DNA from: an uncultured Bacteroidota bacterium
Lineage (GTDB): Bacteria > Bacteroidota > Bacteroidia > Flavobacteriales > Flavobacteriaceae
Length of the DNA stretch: 41,456 nucleotides
Direction of reading: 5' to 3'
NCBI GenBank assembly: GCA_902517365.1
Contig: CABYCA010000002.1
Span: 1 to 41,456 of the forward strand
Positions 33,732 to 41,456 of this stretch are shown here, piece by piece. Position numbers and translations under genes: made by a program. A model generated the notes under the pieces. The model saw only the letters and a list, made by a program, of their open reading frames with translations. It was not told the DNA's origin and did not search any database. The first letter of the stretch is position 1. Each line of letters starts with the position of its first letter.

Positions 33732-34586
33732 ATGATCTATTCAATGACTGGCTTTGGGAAAGAGGAGAAGCTTATAAATAGTCATAATATAGTCATTGAA
33801 ATTCGTTCACTAAATTCAAAAACAATCGATTTAAATTTAAAAATTGATGATCATCTTTTATTCATTGATGAATATTTAAGAAAGTCAATTAATCAAAAAA
33901 TTATTAGGGGGAAAATTGACGCATCCGTCACTATTAATAACTCTAATAAAGGATTTGTCATTCCATTTAACACACGAAAAGTTAAAAAATACATCAAGGA
34001 ATTAAAAAAGGATTTTGATATTAATGAATCCCAAATTATCTCATATTTAGTGAGCAGTGACAAGGTTATAGAGACTGAAATAAAATTTAATAAAAATGAT
34101 AAAAAAAGGATTAAGTTAATGATAGATAAGTCTATTGAAGAATTAAATAAGTACAGAATTAAGGAGGGAAAAGCAATAAGCAAAGACCTTAAAAGGAGTA
34201 TTTCAAAAATAGATAATTATATTAAAAAAATCACCTCAATTGATCCATCAAGAATTAAGGACAAGAAAAATAAAATTAAAACCTATCTAGAAGAGCTTGA
34301 AAATAAGTTCGATAAATCCAGACTAGAACAAGAAATTATATATTATATTGAAAAATTTGATATAAATGAAGAAATAATTAGATTGAAAAATCATTTAAAA
34401 TTTTTCATTTCGGAAATTAATTCAGAATATGCACAAGGAAAGAAACTCTCGTTCATTTCACAAGAAATAGGTAGAGAGATAAATACAATTGGTTCAAAAG
34501 CTAACAATTTTAAGATTCAAAGTATGGTGGTCAATATGAAAGAAGAAAATGAAAAAATAAAGCAAAATATTTTTAACATAGCATAA
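33732..34586 (+). CDS. yicC: YicC-family endoribonuclease
   Basis: 284 residues. It opens with the family signature MIYSMTGFGKEE and ends with EIGREINTIGSKANNFKIQS and VNMKEENEKIKQN, both diagnostic. YicC proteins are RNA-cutting enzymes and usually lie just before gmk, as here (one-base overlap, TAATG). The middle is rich in lysine and isoleucine, in keeping with the low GC content. Confidence 0.93.
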   Translation: MIYSMTGFGKEEKLINSHNIVIEIRSLNSKTIDLNLKIDDHLLFIDEYLRKSINQKIIRGKIDASVTINNSNKGFVIPFNTRKVKKYIKELKKDFDINESQIISYLVSSDKVIETEIKFNKNDKKRIKLMIDKSIEELNKYRIKEGKAISKDLKRSISKIDNYIKKITSIDPSRIKDKKNKIKTYLEELENKFDKSRLEQEIIYYIEKFDINEEIIRLKNHLKFFISEINSEYAQGKKLSFISQEIGREINTIGSKANNFKIQSMVVNMKEENEKIKQNIFNIA

Positions 34587-35152
34587 TGATTAATAAGCTT
34601 ATTGTTTTTTCAGCCCCTTCAGGCGCAGGTAAAACCACTTTAGTAAAGTATATCCTTGAAACTTTCAGTATAATTCAATTTTCAATTTCTGCGACATCAA
34701 GAAAAGCAAGAGGTAATGAAAAGGATGGAAAAGATTATTATTTTTTAAGTAACGAAGAATTTAAAACTCGAGTTAGAAAAAATGAATTTATTGAGTATGA
34801 AGAAGTTTATGGGGGGAACTATTATGGCACACTTAAATCTGAATTAAACAGGATTTGGAAGGACAAAAAAATAGCAATTTTTGACCTAGACGTTGTTGGA
34901 GGTGCAAACATAAAAAGTATGTTCCCAGATAAGACTCTATCCATATTTGTTATGCCACCAAGTATTGAAATCCTACAAAGAAGACTACTTGAGAGGGGTG
35001 ATGTCTCCAAAGAAGAAATTAATGTAAGAATTAGAAAAGCTGAAAGTGAATTAGATTATGCATCAAAATTTGATAATATTATCATTAATAACGATCTTGA
35101 AGAATCAAAAAAAATTGCCCATACTTTAATAAAAGAATTTATAGATGAGTAA
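34586..35152 (+). CDS. gmk: guanylate kinase
   Basis: 188 residues. The P-loop is SAPSGAGKTTL (9-19), followed by the GMP-binding region with ISATSRKARGNEKDGKDYYF and EYEEVYGGNYYGT, and LERGDVSKEEI in the lid. It phosphorylates GMP to GDP. It overlaps nadD by eight bases. Confidence 0.96.
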   Translation: MINKLIVFSAPSGAGKTTLVKYILETFSIIQFSISATSRKARGNEKDGKDYYFLSNEEFKTRVRKNEFIEYEEVYGGNYYGTLKSELNRIWKDKKIAIFDLDVVGGANIKSMFPDKTLSIFVMPPSIEILQRRLLERGDVSKEEINVRIRKAESELDYASKFDNIIINNDLEESKKIAHTLIKEFIDE

Positions 35153-35717
35153 TGTAGGTCTCTACCTAGGAACATTTAATCCTATACATAATGGTCACGT
35201 TACGTTAACTGAATATTTTTCAAATCTATCTGAATTAGATGAGGTCCTTGTTGTTATTAGCCCTCAAAGTCCATTTAAGAAGGGGGATGAATTAATTAGT
35301 GATATAGATAGGCTGAAGATGGCTGAAACTGTATTTAAAAAATTTGATAATGTAAGAGTATCAGATATCGAGTTTAAAATGTCTAAACCTAATTTTACAA
35401 TTGATACTTTAAAGGAATTTAAAAAAAGACATAGATACAATAAGTTAATTCTATTAATTGGAGAAGATAATTTAGTGGGTTTCAATAAATGGAAAGATTA
35501 TAAAAAAATTATTGAAATTGCTGAAGTATACGTCTACCCAAGAGATACAGATCAAAAAATTCCTGAAGAAATTTTATCTAATTCAAACATAAAGTTGGTA
35601 GATGCCCCTAAAATTAAAATCTCTAGTAGCCATATTCGGGAATTAATCAAATCGAAAAAAAAGATTGACACACTGGTCCCACAAGAAGTTTTGAAATTCT
35701 TTGATTTAATCGAGTAA
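35145..35717 (+). CDS. nadD: nicotinate-nucleotide adenylyltransferase
   Basis: 190 residues. The nucleotidyl-transfer motif GLYLGTFNPIHNGH at the N terminus and ISSSHIREL near the C terminus (the ISxxxIR motif) identify NadD, which makes deamido-NAD. Standard length. The yicC-gmk-nadD order is common in Bacteroidetes. The end overlaps the end of the convergent glycosyltransferase gene by 12 bases. Confidence 0.95.
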   Translation: MSNVGLYLGTFNPIHNGHVTLTEYFSNLSELDEVLVVISPQSPFKKGDELISDIDRLKMAETVFKKFDNVRVSDIEFKMSKPNFTIDTLKEFKKRHRYNKLILLIGEDNLVGFNKWKDYKKIIEIAEVYVYPRDTDQKIPEEILSNSNIKLVDAPKIKISSSHIRELIKSKKKIDTLVPQEVLKFFDLIE

Positions 35718-37001
35718 ATTTTTTATCAATTTGACTAGTTTATTGGTTAATTTTTCTCTTGAAAGTGACTCTATGTTTTTTGGAATATCTTTTTCATAAT
35801 TTCCATCTAACCAACTGTCATATTCTTTCTTTATAAAGTTTACAACCTTAATTACCTCATTACTTTCTGCATTAAAAGATTTTATAGAGTTTTTCAATAG
35901 AGAATTTGATTCTTCAGCAGAGTTTGAAAAGTTTATAATTGGAGAACCTGAAGCAAGATACTCTATAAGTTTGCCTGACACCATATCAGTTTCCTCAGTC
36001 TTTAAGTAATTAAAGTTTATTAATAAATGGGATGACTTTATAATCTCAATTGCTGTTTCATGTATTACATAGCCTCTATCAATAAAATTAATTTTCTCAG
36101 AATAAAGTTTTTTAATCTCTTGATCTATTTTACCCGCAAAAGTGAAAATCATATCTAAATCTTTATACTCCTGTTTTAAGTAGCTTAATACTTTGTAAAA
36201 AGCTTGATAATTATGATTTTTAGTAAGAATCCCTGTAAATACAATATTATAACTAGCTGGTTTAATCTCTTTAATTTTGTCATAAACTGATTTATCATAT
36301 CCATTATAGATTTTATGAATTTTTTTAGAATTTGATAATTTTCCCATTATAATATCTTTATATCTGTTGCCAACAGTTGTTATAATTGAATCAGCACAAT
36401 TAAGAACATCAGACTCAAATTTTAGATTTAATTTTTTAGCATATTTAAATCTAAATTTATCTTTTAAATAAAAAATTTCAGCCCATGGATCTCTAAGATC
36501 AACTATCCATTTTAACTTAAATTTTTCAGAAATTTTTTTACCAATTAAATGAGTTGAATGAGGAGGACCTGTTGTAATTACACAGTGAATATTATTTTTT
36601 TCTATAAGTTTTTTTGCTTTCTTAAATGCAAAATAGTTCCACCCAATTCTTGAATCAGGAATAAAAAAATTTAATCTAATAAATGATGATACTTTGTCAA
36701 AAAAAGATTGATCTGGAATGTAAGACTGAGGTATTGATTCATTTCTATTCCCAGACTTAAAAAATGAATATAACTTTAAAATCTCAAGACTATATGTTCT
36801 ATGAGTTTGAATATCTTTAACCTGATCTATTAATGAATTATCTTTTAAATTATAAGAGGCATATTTTGGATCAACAGTTAAAACTAAAGGATTATGACCA
36901 AGTTGCTTAAGATATTTTGCAAAGAACATCCATCTTTGTACACCTGAACCTCCAGATGGTGGCCAATAATATGTTATTATTAAAATATTTAAATTATCCA
37001 A
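35706..37001 (-). CDS. glycosyltransferase, GT4-like
   Basis: 431 residues with a two-domain GT-B design. The N-terminal part has YYWPPSGGSGVQRWMFFAKYL and GPPHSTHLIGKKI; the C-terminal half has a VFTGILTKNHNYQAF stretch and a SGKLIEYLASGSPII nucleotide-sugar site typical of GT4. The acceptor is unknown (capsule, LPS or glycoprotein). The start is TTG one base after the DUF3078 stop. It shares the transcription unit with the suf genes and is last in it. Confidence 0.8.
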   Translation of the reverse strand: MDNLNILIITYYWPPSGGSGVQRWMFFAKYLKQLGHNPLVLTVDPKYASYNLKDNSLIDQVKDIQTHRTYSLEILKLYSFFKSGNRNESIPQSYIPDQSFFDKVSSFIRLNFFIPDSRIGWNYFAFKKAKKLIEKNNIHCVITTGPPHSTHLIGKKISEKFKLKWIVDLRDPWAEIFYLKDKFRFKYAKKLNLKFESDVLNCADSIITTVGNRYKDIIMGKLSNSKKIHKIYNGYDKSVYDKIKEIKPASYNIVFTGILTKNHNYQAFYKVLSYLKQEYKDLDMIFTFAGKIDQEIKKLYSEKINFIDRGYVIHETAIEIIKSSHLLINFNYLKTEETDMVSGKLIEYLASGSPIINFSNSAEESNSLLKNSIKSFNAESNEVIKVVNFIKKEYDSWLDGNYEKDIPKNIESLSREKLTNKLVKLIKNLLD

Positions 37002-37002
37002 G

Positions 37003-37881
37003 CTAATCTAATTTAAGTTGAACCCCAACACCAAATACTTCTCTTACTTGAAGTCTTGAAATAGCATTATCATCATAAATTAATTGAAAAATTAGTTGAG
37101 TTGAGAGAAGAGGATTTATATCAACTTCAATTTGTAAAAGATAATCTAGATCTATGTTAGAGGCGTCCTCCAAATAGTTTGAGAAAAGCTTTAAATCTTG
37201 TTTATACTTAATATTTTCAAGTAGGTCTCCCTCAGAATGGAAAGTTAAATTAGCTCCTAGTTCATATCTAGACGATTTATTTGGTAGAACACCAAAATAA
37301 GTGTCATTTCCAGTTAAGTCTTGAGTAAATTTTTTACTAACTAAGATTAATCTTGTAGCAATAGGAGAGTAGTTAACCCATAATTTTTCATCTTTTTTCC
37401 AAAGAAATCCTGAACCTAACTGAAAATAAGCAGGAGAAAAAATACTAGTTGTTAATTCACGTATCTCATTATTATTTGAATCCTTTTTGTATTTATATCC
37501 GTTTCCAATTTGAGAGGTGAAGTTAAAAAAAGCCGAGAAAGATAAATTTTTTGTGAATTCTTTACCGACTATTGATTGAATTAAAATTCTATCATCAATT
37601 TTTCTAGCAAATGGAGCGTTTTTATATTTAGCTAATCCATAAGCAGACTCAAAGTTAGTAAGCCAGTCCCAACCCTTATCTTTATACTCCCACTCATAGT
37701 CAAATTTTAATGTGCCTGAAAAATTATTTGTTCCCCCTCCCACCCAATCACTGAATCCTGTCTGGTTTAAAAGAATGGCAACATTTCCTCTAGTTGACCA
37801 AAGAGAATCTTTTTTAGATTCTTCTTGAGAAAAAGTATATGTAGAAAATATCAAAAAAAATAAAAGAAAGTATTGTTTCAT
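37003..37881 (-). CDS. DUF3078-family outer-membrane beta-barrel-like protein
   Basis: 292 residues. A signal peptide (1-18, ending YTFSQ) is followed by the Bacteroidetes DUF3078 pattern WSTRGNVAILLNQTGFSDW with VGGGTNNFSGT and alternating aromatic beta strands to the end. Function is unknown, and the design suggests an outer-membrane barrel. It is seven bases from the SUF gene upstream, which may be only operon extension. Confidence 0.85.
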   Translation of the reverse strand: MKQYFLLFFLIFSTYTFSQEESKKDSLWSTRGNVAILLNQTGFSDWVGGGTNNFSGTLKFDYEWEYKDKGWDWLTNFESAYGLAKYKNAPFARKIDDRILIQSIVGKEFTKNLSFSAFFNFTSQIGNGYKYKKDSNNNEIRELTTSIFSPAYFQLGSGFLWKKDEKLWVNYSPIATRLILVSKKFTQDLTGNDTYFGVLPNKSSRYELGANLTFHSEGDLLENIKYKQDLKLFSNYLEDASNIDLDYLLQIEVDINPLLSTQLIFQLIYDDNAISRLQVREVFGVGVQLKLD

Positions 37882-37888
37882 GAAATGA

Positions 37889-38209
37889 TTACAGAAATCC
37901 TAATTCGAGTTTTGCTTCTTCACTCATTAAATCTTTTGTCCAAGGAGGATCAAACGTGATTTCAACCTCTGCTGTTTTAACCTCGTCAATTGATCTTATT
38001 TTTTCTTCAACTTCTTGGGGCAATGATTCAGCGACTGGGCAGTTAGGTGAAGTAAGTGTCATTAGAATTTTTACTTCATTATCTTCATTGACAAAAACAT
38101 CATAGATTAATCCAAGCTCATAAATATCTACAGGTATTTCAGGATCAAATATTGATTTTAACTCTTTTACAATTTTTTCACCTAAATCTTGTGTATTCAT
38201 TTTTGTCAT
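37889..38209 (-). CDS. DUF59/SUF-associated iron-sulfur assembly protein
   Basis: 106 residues of the MIP18/DUF59 family: FDPEIPVDIYELGLIYDV, the conserved Cys in LTSPNCPVAESLP, and FDPPWTKDLMSEEAKLELG. This form regularly closes suf operons in Bacteroidetes and is thought to help FeS cluster transfer. It lies one base after sufE. Confidence 0.92.
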   Translation of the reverse strand: MTKMNTQDLGEKIVKELKSIFDPEIPVDIYELGLIYDVFVNEDNEVKILMTLTSPNCPVAESLPQEVEEKIRSIDEVKTAEVEITFDPPWTKDLMSEEAKLELGFL

Positions 38210-38210
38210 T

Positions 38211-38639
38211 TTAGTTTTTTGCTTGATATGCTATAGCATATATTTTGATCTGTTTTATCATTGAAAGTAATCCGTTTGCCCTAGTCTGTGAAAGATGACT
38301 GTTTAAGCCTATCTTCTCAATAAAATCGATATTAGCTGCTATGATTTCATCTGGTGTATGACCAGAAAAAACTCTAATTAAAAGTGATATGATCCCCTTA
38401 GAGATGATTGCATCACTATCAGCTTCAAATATAACAATGTTATTGTCAAAAGATGAGTTTAGCCATACTTTACTTTGACAGCCTTTTATGAGATTAGAAT
38501 CAATTTTATTAATATCATCAAATTCAGGAAGATTCTTACCAAGATCAATTAAATATTGATATTTTTCTGACCAATCTTGAAAAAAATCAAACTCATCAAT
38601 AATTTGTTCCTGTATTTGTTGAATGCTTTGCACGGTCAA
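38211..38639 (-). CDS. sufE: cysteine desulfuration protein SufE
   Basis: 142 residues. The sulfur-accepting Cys is C54 in LIKGCQSKVWL, inside the SufE fold. It takes persulfide sulfur from SufS. The start taken is TTG (38637-38639); a GTG two codons in (38631-38633) or a later codon is possible, since no ATG is near. It lies ten bases after sufS. Confidence 0.92.
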   Translation of the reverse strand: MTVQSIQQIQEQIIDEFDFFQDWSEKYQYLIDLGKNLPEFDDINKIDSNLIKGCQSKVWLNSSFDNNIVIFEADSDAIISKGIISLLIRVFSGHTPDEIIAANIDFIEKIGLNSHLSQTRANGLLSMIKQIKIYAIAYQAKN

Positions 38640-38649
38640 AATTAAGCAA

Positions 38650-39864
38650 TTATCCCAACATTTTTGATGCCTTTTTTAGAGCATCAATAAATAAATCAAT
38701 TTCACTTTTTGTATTGTAGAAAGAGAAGGAAGCTCTAACTGTTCCTGGAATATTAAAATGATCCATTATAGGTTGAGTACAGTGTTGTCCTGTTCTAACT
38801 GCAACTCCATACTGATCTAGAATAGAACCTATATCAGATGGGTGGTGATTACCTATATTAAAAGAAATAACAGATATTTTATTGACTACATCTCCATATA
38901 TTTTAATATTCTCAATTTTTTTAAGATTATCTGTAGCATAATCTAAAAGTTCTTTTTCATAAACTTCTATATTATCAAAACCAATTGAGTTCATATATTC
39001 TATAGCAGCCCCAAACCCTATAACACCTGCAATGTTTGGAGTTCCCGCTTCAAATTTATGTGGGAGGTCAGCATACTCAGTCTTTTTAAAAGTTACAGTA
39101 GATATCATCTCACCTCCACCTTGATATGGTGGAAGTGAATCTAGTAACTCTGACTTTCCATACAAAAATCCAACTCCAGTTGGACCACATAGTTTATGTG
39201 CTGAAGCAACATAATAGTCTACGTCTAACTCCTTTAAGTTAATCTTGAAATGGGCAGCACCTTGAGCACCATCAATTAGAACTTTACTATTATTCTTATG
39301 AGCAAGATCTATAATTTCTTTAACTGGATTCACTACACCTAAAGTATTTGATACGTGATTTATGAAAACAAATTTTACTGCAGGAGTCAGCAAAGATTTA
39401 TATTCATCCATATTAAGCGAGCCATCATCATTAATTGGTATCACTTTGAGTTTTGATCCAGTTTTTTCACACAGCATTTGCCATGGAACAATATTGGAAT
39501 GATGCTCCATCTCTGATACGATTAATTCATCCTTTGAAGAGATTAGTTTTTCAAGACCAGAGGAAATAATATTTATTCCATGTGTCGTTCCAGATGTAAA
39601 AATTATTTCATGTTCATGAGAAACTCCAAAATGATTTTTAATAATTTTTCGTGAATTTTCATATTTATTAGTAGCATCTGCACTAAGTGAGTGTAAACCT
39701 CTATGAATATTAGAATTATATTGTTTATAGTAGTCTGATATTACATCAATTACTTGATTTGGTGTTTGAGATGTAGCAGCATTATCAAAGTAAATTAAGT
39801 CAGTGTTATTAATCTTCTTACCAAGTATTGGAAAGTCTTCTCTTATTTTGTATACATCCAGCAT
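38650..39864 (-). CDS. sufS: cysteine desulfurase SufS
   Basis: 404 residues, group II desulfurase. PLP lysine K224 (SAHKLCGPTG), H121 (EMEHHSN), D198 and Q201 (IDGAQGAAH), R357 and the catalytic Cys C362 in RTGQHCTQPIM. It removes sulfur from cysteine for FeS cluster building. The ATG directly abuts the sufD stop. Confidence 0.96.
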   Translation of the reverse strand: MLDVYKIREDFPILGKKINNTDLIYFDNAATSQTPNQVIDVISDYYKQYNSNIHRGLHSLSADATNKYENSRKIIKNHFGVSHEHEIIFTSGTTHGINIISSGLEKLISSKDELIVSEMEHHSNIVPWQMLCEKTGSKLKVIPINDDGSLNMDEYKSLLTPAVKFVFINHVSNTLGVVNPVKEIIDLAHKNNSKVLIDGAQGAAHFKINLKELDVDYYVASAHKLCGPTGVGFLYGKSELLDSLPPYQGGGEMISTVTFKKTEYADLPHKFEAGTPNIAGVIGFGAAIEYMNSIGFDNIEVYEKELLDYATDNLKKIENIKIYGDVVNKISVISFNIGNHHPSDIGSILDQYGVAVRTGQHCTQPIMDHFNIPGTVRASFSFYNTKSEIDLFIDALKKASKMLG

Positions 39865-40692
39865 TTATAAATCGAATCCTAAGTCAACACCTAGTTTTTT
39901 TGAGATTAATGAGTTAATTCTTTTCTTTAGACTAGGGATATTAACACTTTTTAGAATACTATTTGCAAACCCATATGTTAATAGAGCAACTGCTTCTTTG
40001 TCTGGAATACCTCTAGATTTCAGATAAAAAAGTGCTTCTTTGTCAAGCTGCCCAATTGTACATCCATGAGAACACTTAACATCATCAGCAAATATTTCTA
40101 ATTGAGGTTTTGAGTTAACCTTAGCTTTATTGTCAATTAGTATATTATTGTTTTGCTGAAATGCATTTGTTTTTTGTGCAATTTGATCAACTAATATTTT
40201 TCCATTAAAAACACCAACAGATCTTTCAGAAAAAATTCCCTTGTAGTCCTGATGGCTTTCACAATTAGGTTGAGCATGGTTCACAAGTGTATTATGATCT
40301 ACATGTTGATCGCTTTCAAGTATTGTAAGACCTTTTAATGTAGACTGAATATTCTCACCTTTATGGTAGAAATTTAAATTATTTCTGGTTAATTTTCCAC
40401 CAAAGGAGAAAGTATGAACTCTAACATTACTGTCCCTTTGCTGATCAATAAATGTATTATCAATTAAATTTGAGGTTTCTAAATCATTCTGAATTTTATA
40501 ATAATCAACAAATGAGTTATTTTCAGCATATATCTCAGTCAATGAGTTAGTAACTCCATCATGAGCTCTCAAACATTGGTGTCTTTCTATAATTTCAACT
40601 CTAGCATTTTCTTCAACTATAATTATGTTCCTCGGTTGAAGCCATAGAGGTTTATTTTTTCCTGATGAAAAATGTAATATCTGAACAGGATC
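39865..40692 (-). CDS. sufD: SufD, C-terminal part (5' end replaced at a strand-switch junction)
   Basis: About 275 residues of the FeS scaffold subunit SufD, from PVQILHFSSGKN through PLWLQPRNIIIVEENA, IIERHQ, VTNSLTEIYAENNS, the conserved SHGCTIGQLD with its FeS-related Cys, and RGIPDKEAVALLTYGF. Full-length relatives have about 435-440 residues, so roughly the first 160 are missing. The open frame runs on to a TAA at 40738-40740 but loses SufD likeness at about 40690, where sequence of the opposite strand begins. A TTG at 40572 is not a real start; the frame continues through it. The missing start lies at 41335, on the other strand. Confidence 0.88.
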   Translation of the reverse strand, partial: DPVQILHFSSGKNKPLWLQPRNIIIVEENARVEIIERHQCLRAHDGVTNSLTEIYAENNSFVDYYKIQNDLETSNLIDNTFIDQQRDSNVRVHTFSFGGKLTRNNLNFYHKGENIQSTLKGLTILESDQHVDHNTLVNHAQPNCESHQDYKGIFSERSVGVFNGKILVDQIAQKTNAFQQNNNILIDNKAKVNSKPQLEIFADDVKCSHGCTIGQLDKEALFYLKSRGIPDKEAVALLTYGFANSILKSVNIPSLKKRINSLISKKLGVDLGFDL

Positions 40693-40700
40693 TTCTGGTA
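40685..40700. other. strand-switch (fold-back) junction inside the suf operon
   Basis: Left of here the minus strand encodes SufD up to PEDPVQILH. Right of here the plus strand encodes SufC from SSGKSTLANVISG, the second half of its Walker A. In an ordinary sufC-sufD order these two points would lie on the same strand, about 1.1 kb apart by my estimate from family lengths. Both genes lose their 5' ends exactly here. Confidence 0.85.
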
Positions 40701-41329
40701 AAAGTACTCTTGCAAATGTGATTTCTGGACATGAAGATTACGAGGTTAATAAAGGGACAATTTATTTTGATGACAAAGAAATAAATGAACTTTCTGTTGA
40801 TGAAAGAGCTCATGAAGGCATATTTATGTCATTTCAATACCCTGTTGAAATTCCTGGTGTAACAGTAACAAATTTTATCAAGACTGCGATTAACGAAACC
40901 AGAAAATCTAAAGGGCTTGACGATATGTCATCAAGTGAGATGTTAAAAAAAATTAGAGAGAAAGCAAATCTGCTTGACATGGATTCAAATTTTTTATCAA
41001 GATCTTTAAATGAAGGCTTTTCTGGTGGTGAAAAAAAGAGAAATGAAATTTTTCAAATGGCTATGATGGAACCAAAATTGGCAGTTCTTGATGAAACTGA
41101 TTCTGGATTAGATATTGACGCCTTAAAAATAGTTGCAAATGGTGTTGTTAAGTGTAGTAATGATGATAACTCTGTGCTTGTTATCACTCATTATCAAAGG
41201 TTATTAGATTACATTGTGCCTGATAAAGTGCATGTCATCATGGATGGTAAAGTAGTCAAATCAGGAAATAAAGATCTTGCAAAAAAAATTGAAGTTGTTG
41301 GATATGACTGGCTGAAAAAAAGCAATTAA
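40691..41329 (+). CDS. sufC: SufC ATPase, lacking its first ~38 residues at the junction
   Basis: 212 residues from the Walker A remnant SSGKSTLANVISGHEDY, with the Q-loop region FMSFQYPVEIPGV, ABC signature LNEGFSGGEKKRNEI, Walker B LAVLDETDSGLD and the H-loop VITHYQRLL. Relatives have about 250 residues. The frame is closed upstream by a TGA at 40682-40684, so no complete SufC can be made here. The 3' end is normal and is followed five bases later by the start of sufD, the native order. Confidence 0.9.
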   Translation, partial: SSGKSTLANVISGHEDYEVNKGTIYFDDKEINELSVDERAHEGIFMSFQYPVEIPGVTVTNFIKTAINETRKSKGLDDMSSSEMLKKIREKANLLDMDSNFLSRSLNEGFSGGEKKRNEIFQMAMMEPKLAVLDETDSGLDIDALKIVANGVVKCSNDDNSVLVITHYQRLLDYIVPDKVHVIMDGKVVKSGNKDLAKKIEVVGYDWLKKSN

Positions 41330-41334
41330 TAATT

Positions 41335-41456
41335 ATGAGCTTTCAAGATAAATTACTGGATTCTTTTATTGCCTTTGAACAAGTCATAGACCTTGAAAAT
41401 CCGATACACACCGATAGAAAAAATGCTCTAAAGAGATTTGAGAGTAAAGGCTTTCC
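41335..41456 (+). CDS. sufD: SufD, N-terminal part, cut by the window end
   Basis: 40 residues are readable: the opening MSFQDKLLDSFIAFEQ, then ENPIHTDRKNALKRFE and a last GFP, matching the N terminus of SufD. It follows sufC by five bases as in an intact operon. Whether this is the same gene as the C-terminal part at 39865-40692 on the other strand, or a second copy, cannot be seen because the window ends before the overlap would begin. Confidence 0.85.
   Translation, partial: MSFQDKLLDSFIAFEQVIDLENPIHTDRKNALKRFESKGF

Noticed and set aside
40572..40738. A separate start for SufD at 40572, or an extension to 40738
   Set aside because: 40572 is a TTG inside continuous SufD likeness, and the part right of about 40690 on this strand is the complement of sufC, not SufD.

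Overview
The window is a visibly AT-rich stretch of a member of the Bacteroidota, most likely a marine member of the Flavobacteriia. The evidence is a complete Bat aerotolerance operon, a DUF3078 protein, an IPExxxVDY-family gene beside pyk, a long-form amidophosphoribosyltransferase, a lipoprotein azurin, and a match to the Bacteroidetes promoter consensus (TTG-N19-TAnnTTTG) in front of the superoxide dismutase gene. Coding density is very high. Many genes overlap by 1-8 bases, and several open with GTG or TTG. Both ends of the window are cut inside genes, as at contig ends. I found no rRNA, tRNA, CRISPR array, insertion sequence or phage gene.

Layout. 1-4630: the tail of an unidentified gene, then superoxide dismutase, then a leftward purine/housekeeping operon (purN, rnhA, a PfkB sugar kinase, long purF). 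4700-9706: rightward acpP, fabF, a broken IPExxxVDY gene, pyruvate kinase and an antiquitin-type aldehyde dehydrogenase. The rnc gene normally found between fabF and the IPExxxVDY gene is missing. 9712-11284: pheS and a CvpA-like membrane protein. 11276-19963: the leftward Bat operon (moxR, DUF58, a BatD/DUF4381-like gene split in two by an apparent frameshift in a run of nine A, batA, batB, batC, batD, batE). 20050-23161: leftward metB-like, lpxH and hflX. 23238-24128: an EamA transporter.

24207-33722 is the most distinctive region. It holds a lipoprotein azurin, a GMC flavoprotein with its Tat-signalled gluconate-dehydrogenase-subunit-3 partner, two TIM-barrel sugar isomerases, an MFS permease, a Gfo/Idh/MocA oxidoreductase and three tandem DUF1080 (3-keto-disaccharide hydrolase family) genes. 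The GMC protein carries the C-x5-C-x3-C spacing of the 3Fe-4S site known in bacterial FAD-glucose dehydrogenase, but no cytochrome c subunit is present. I infer a periplasmic sugar-oxidation route (oxidise to a keto-sugar, cleave, import, then reduce or isomerise), with azurin as a candidate electron acceptor.

33732-35717 is a rightward block of yicC, gmk and nadD. 35706-40692 is a leftward block: sufD (C-terminal part), sufS, sufE, a DUF59 SUF protein, a DUF3078 protein and a glycosyltransferase. At about 40690 the sequence switches strand: rightward sufC begins in mid-gene at its Walker A motif and is followed by the start of sufD. The suf operon is therefore folded back on itself. This is most simply explained as an amplification or assembly chimera, less likely as a real inversion, and genes near the right end should be read with that in mind. 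Two further anomalies, both at poly-A runs, leave reading frames broken at 6468-6478 and 17315-17323.
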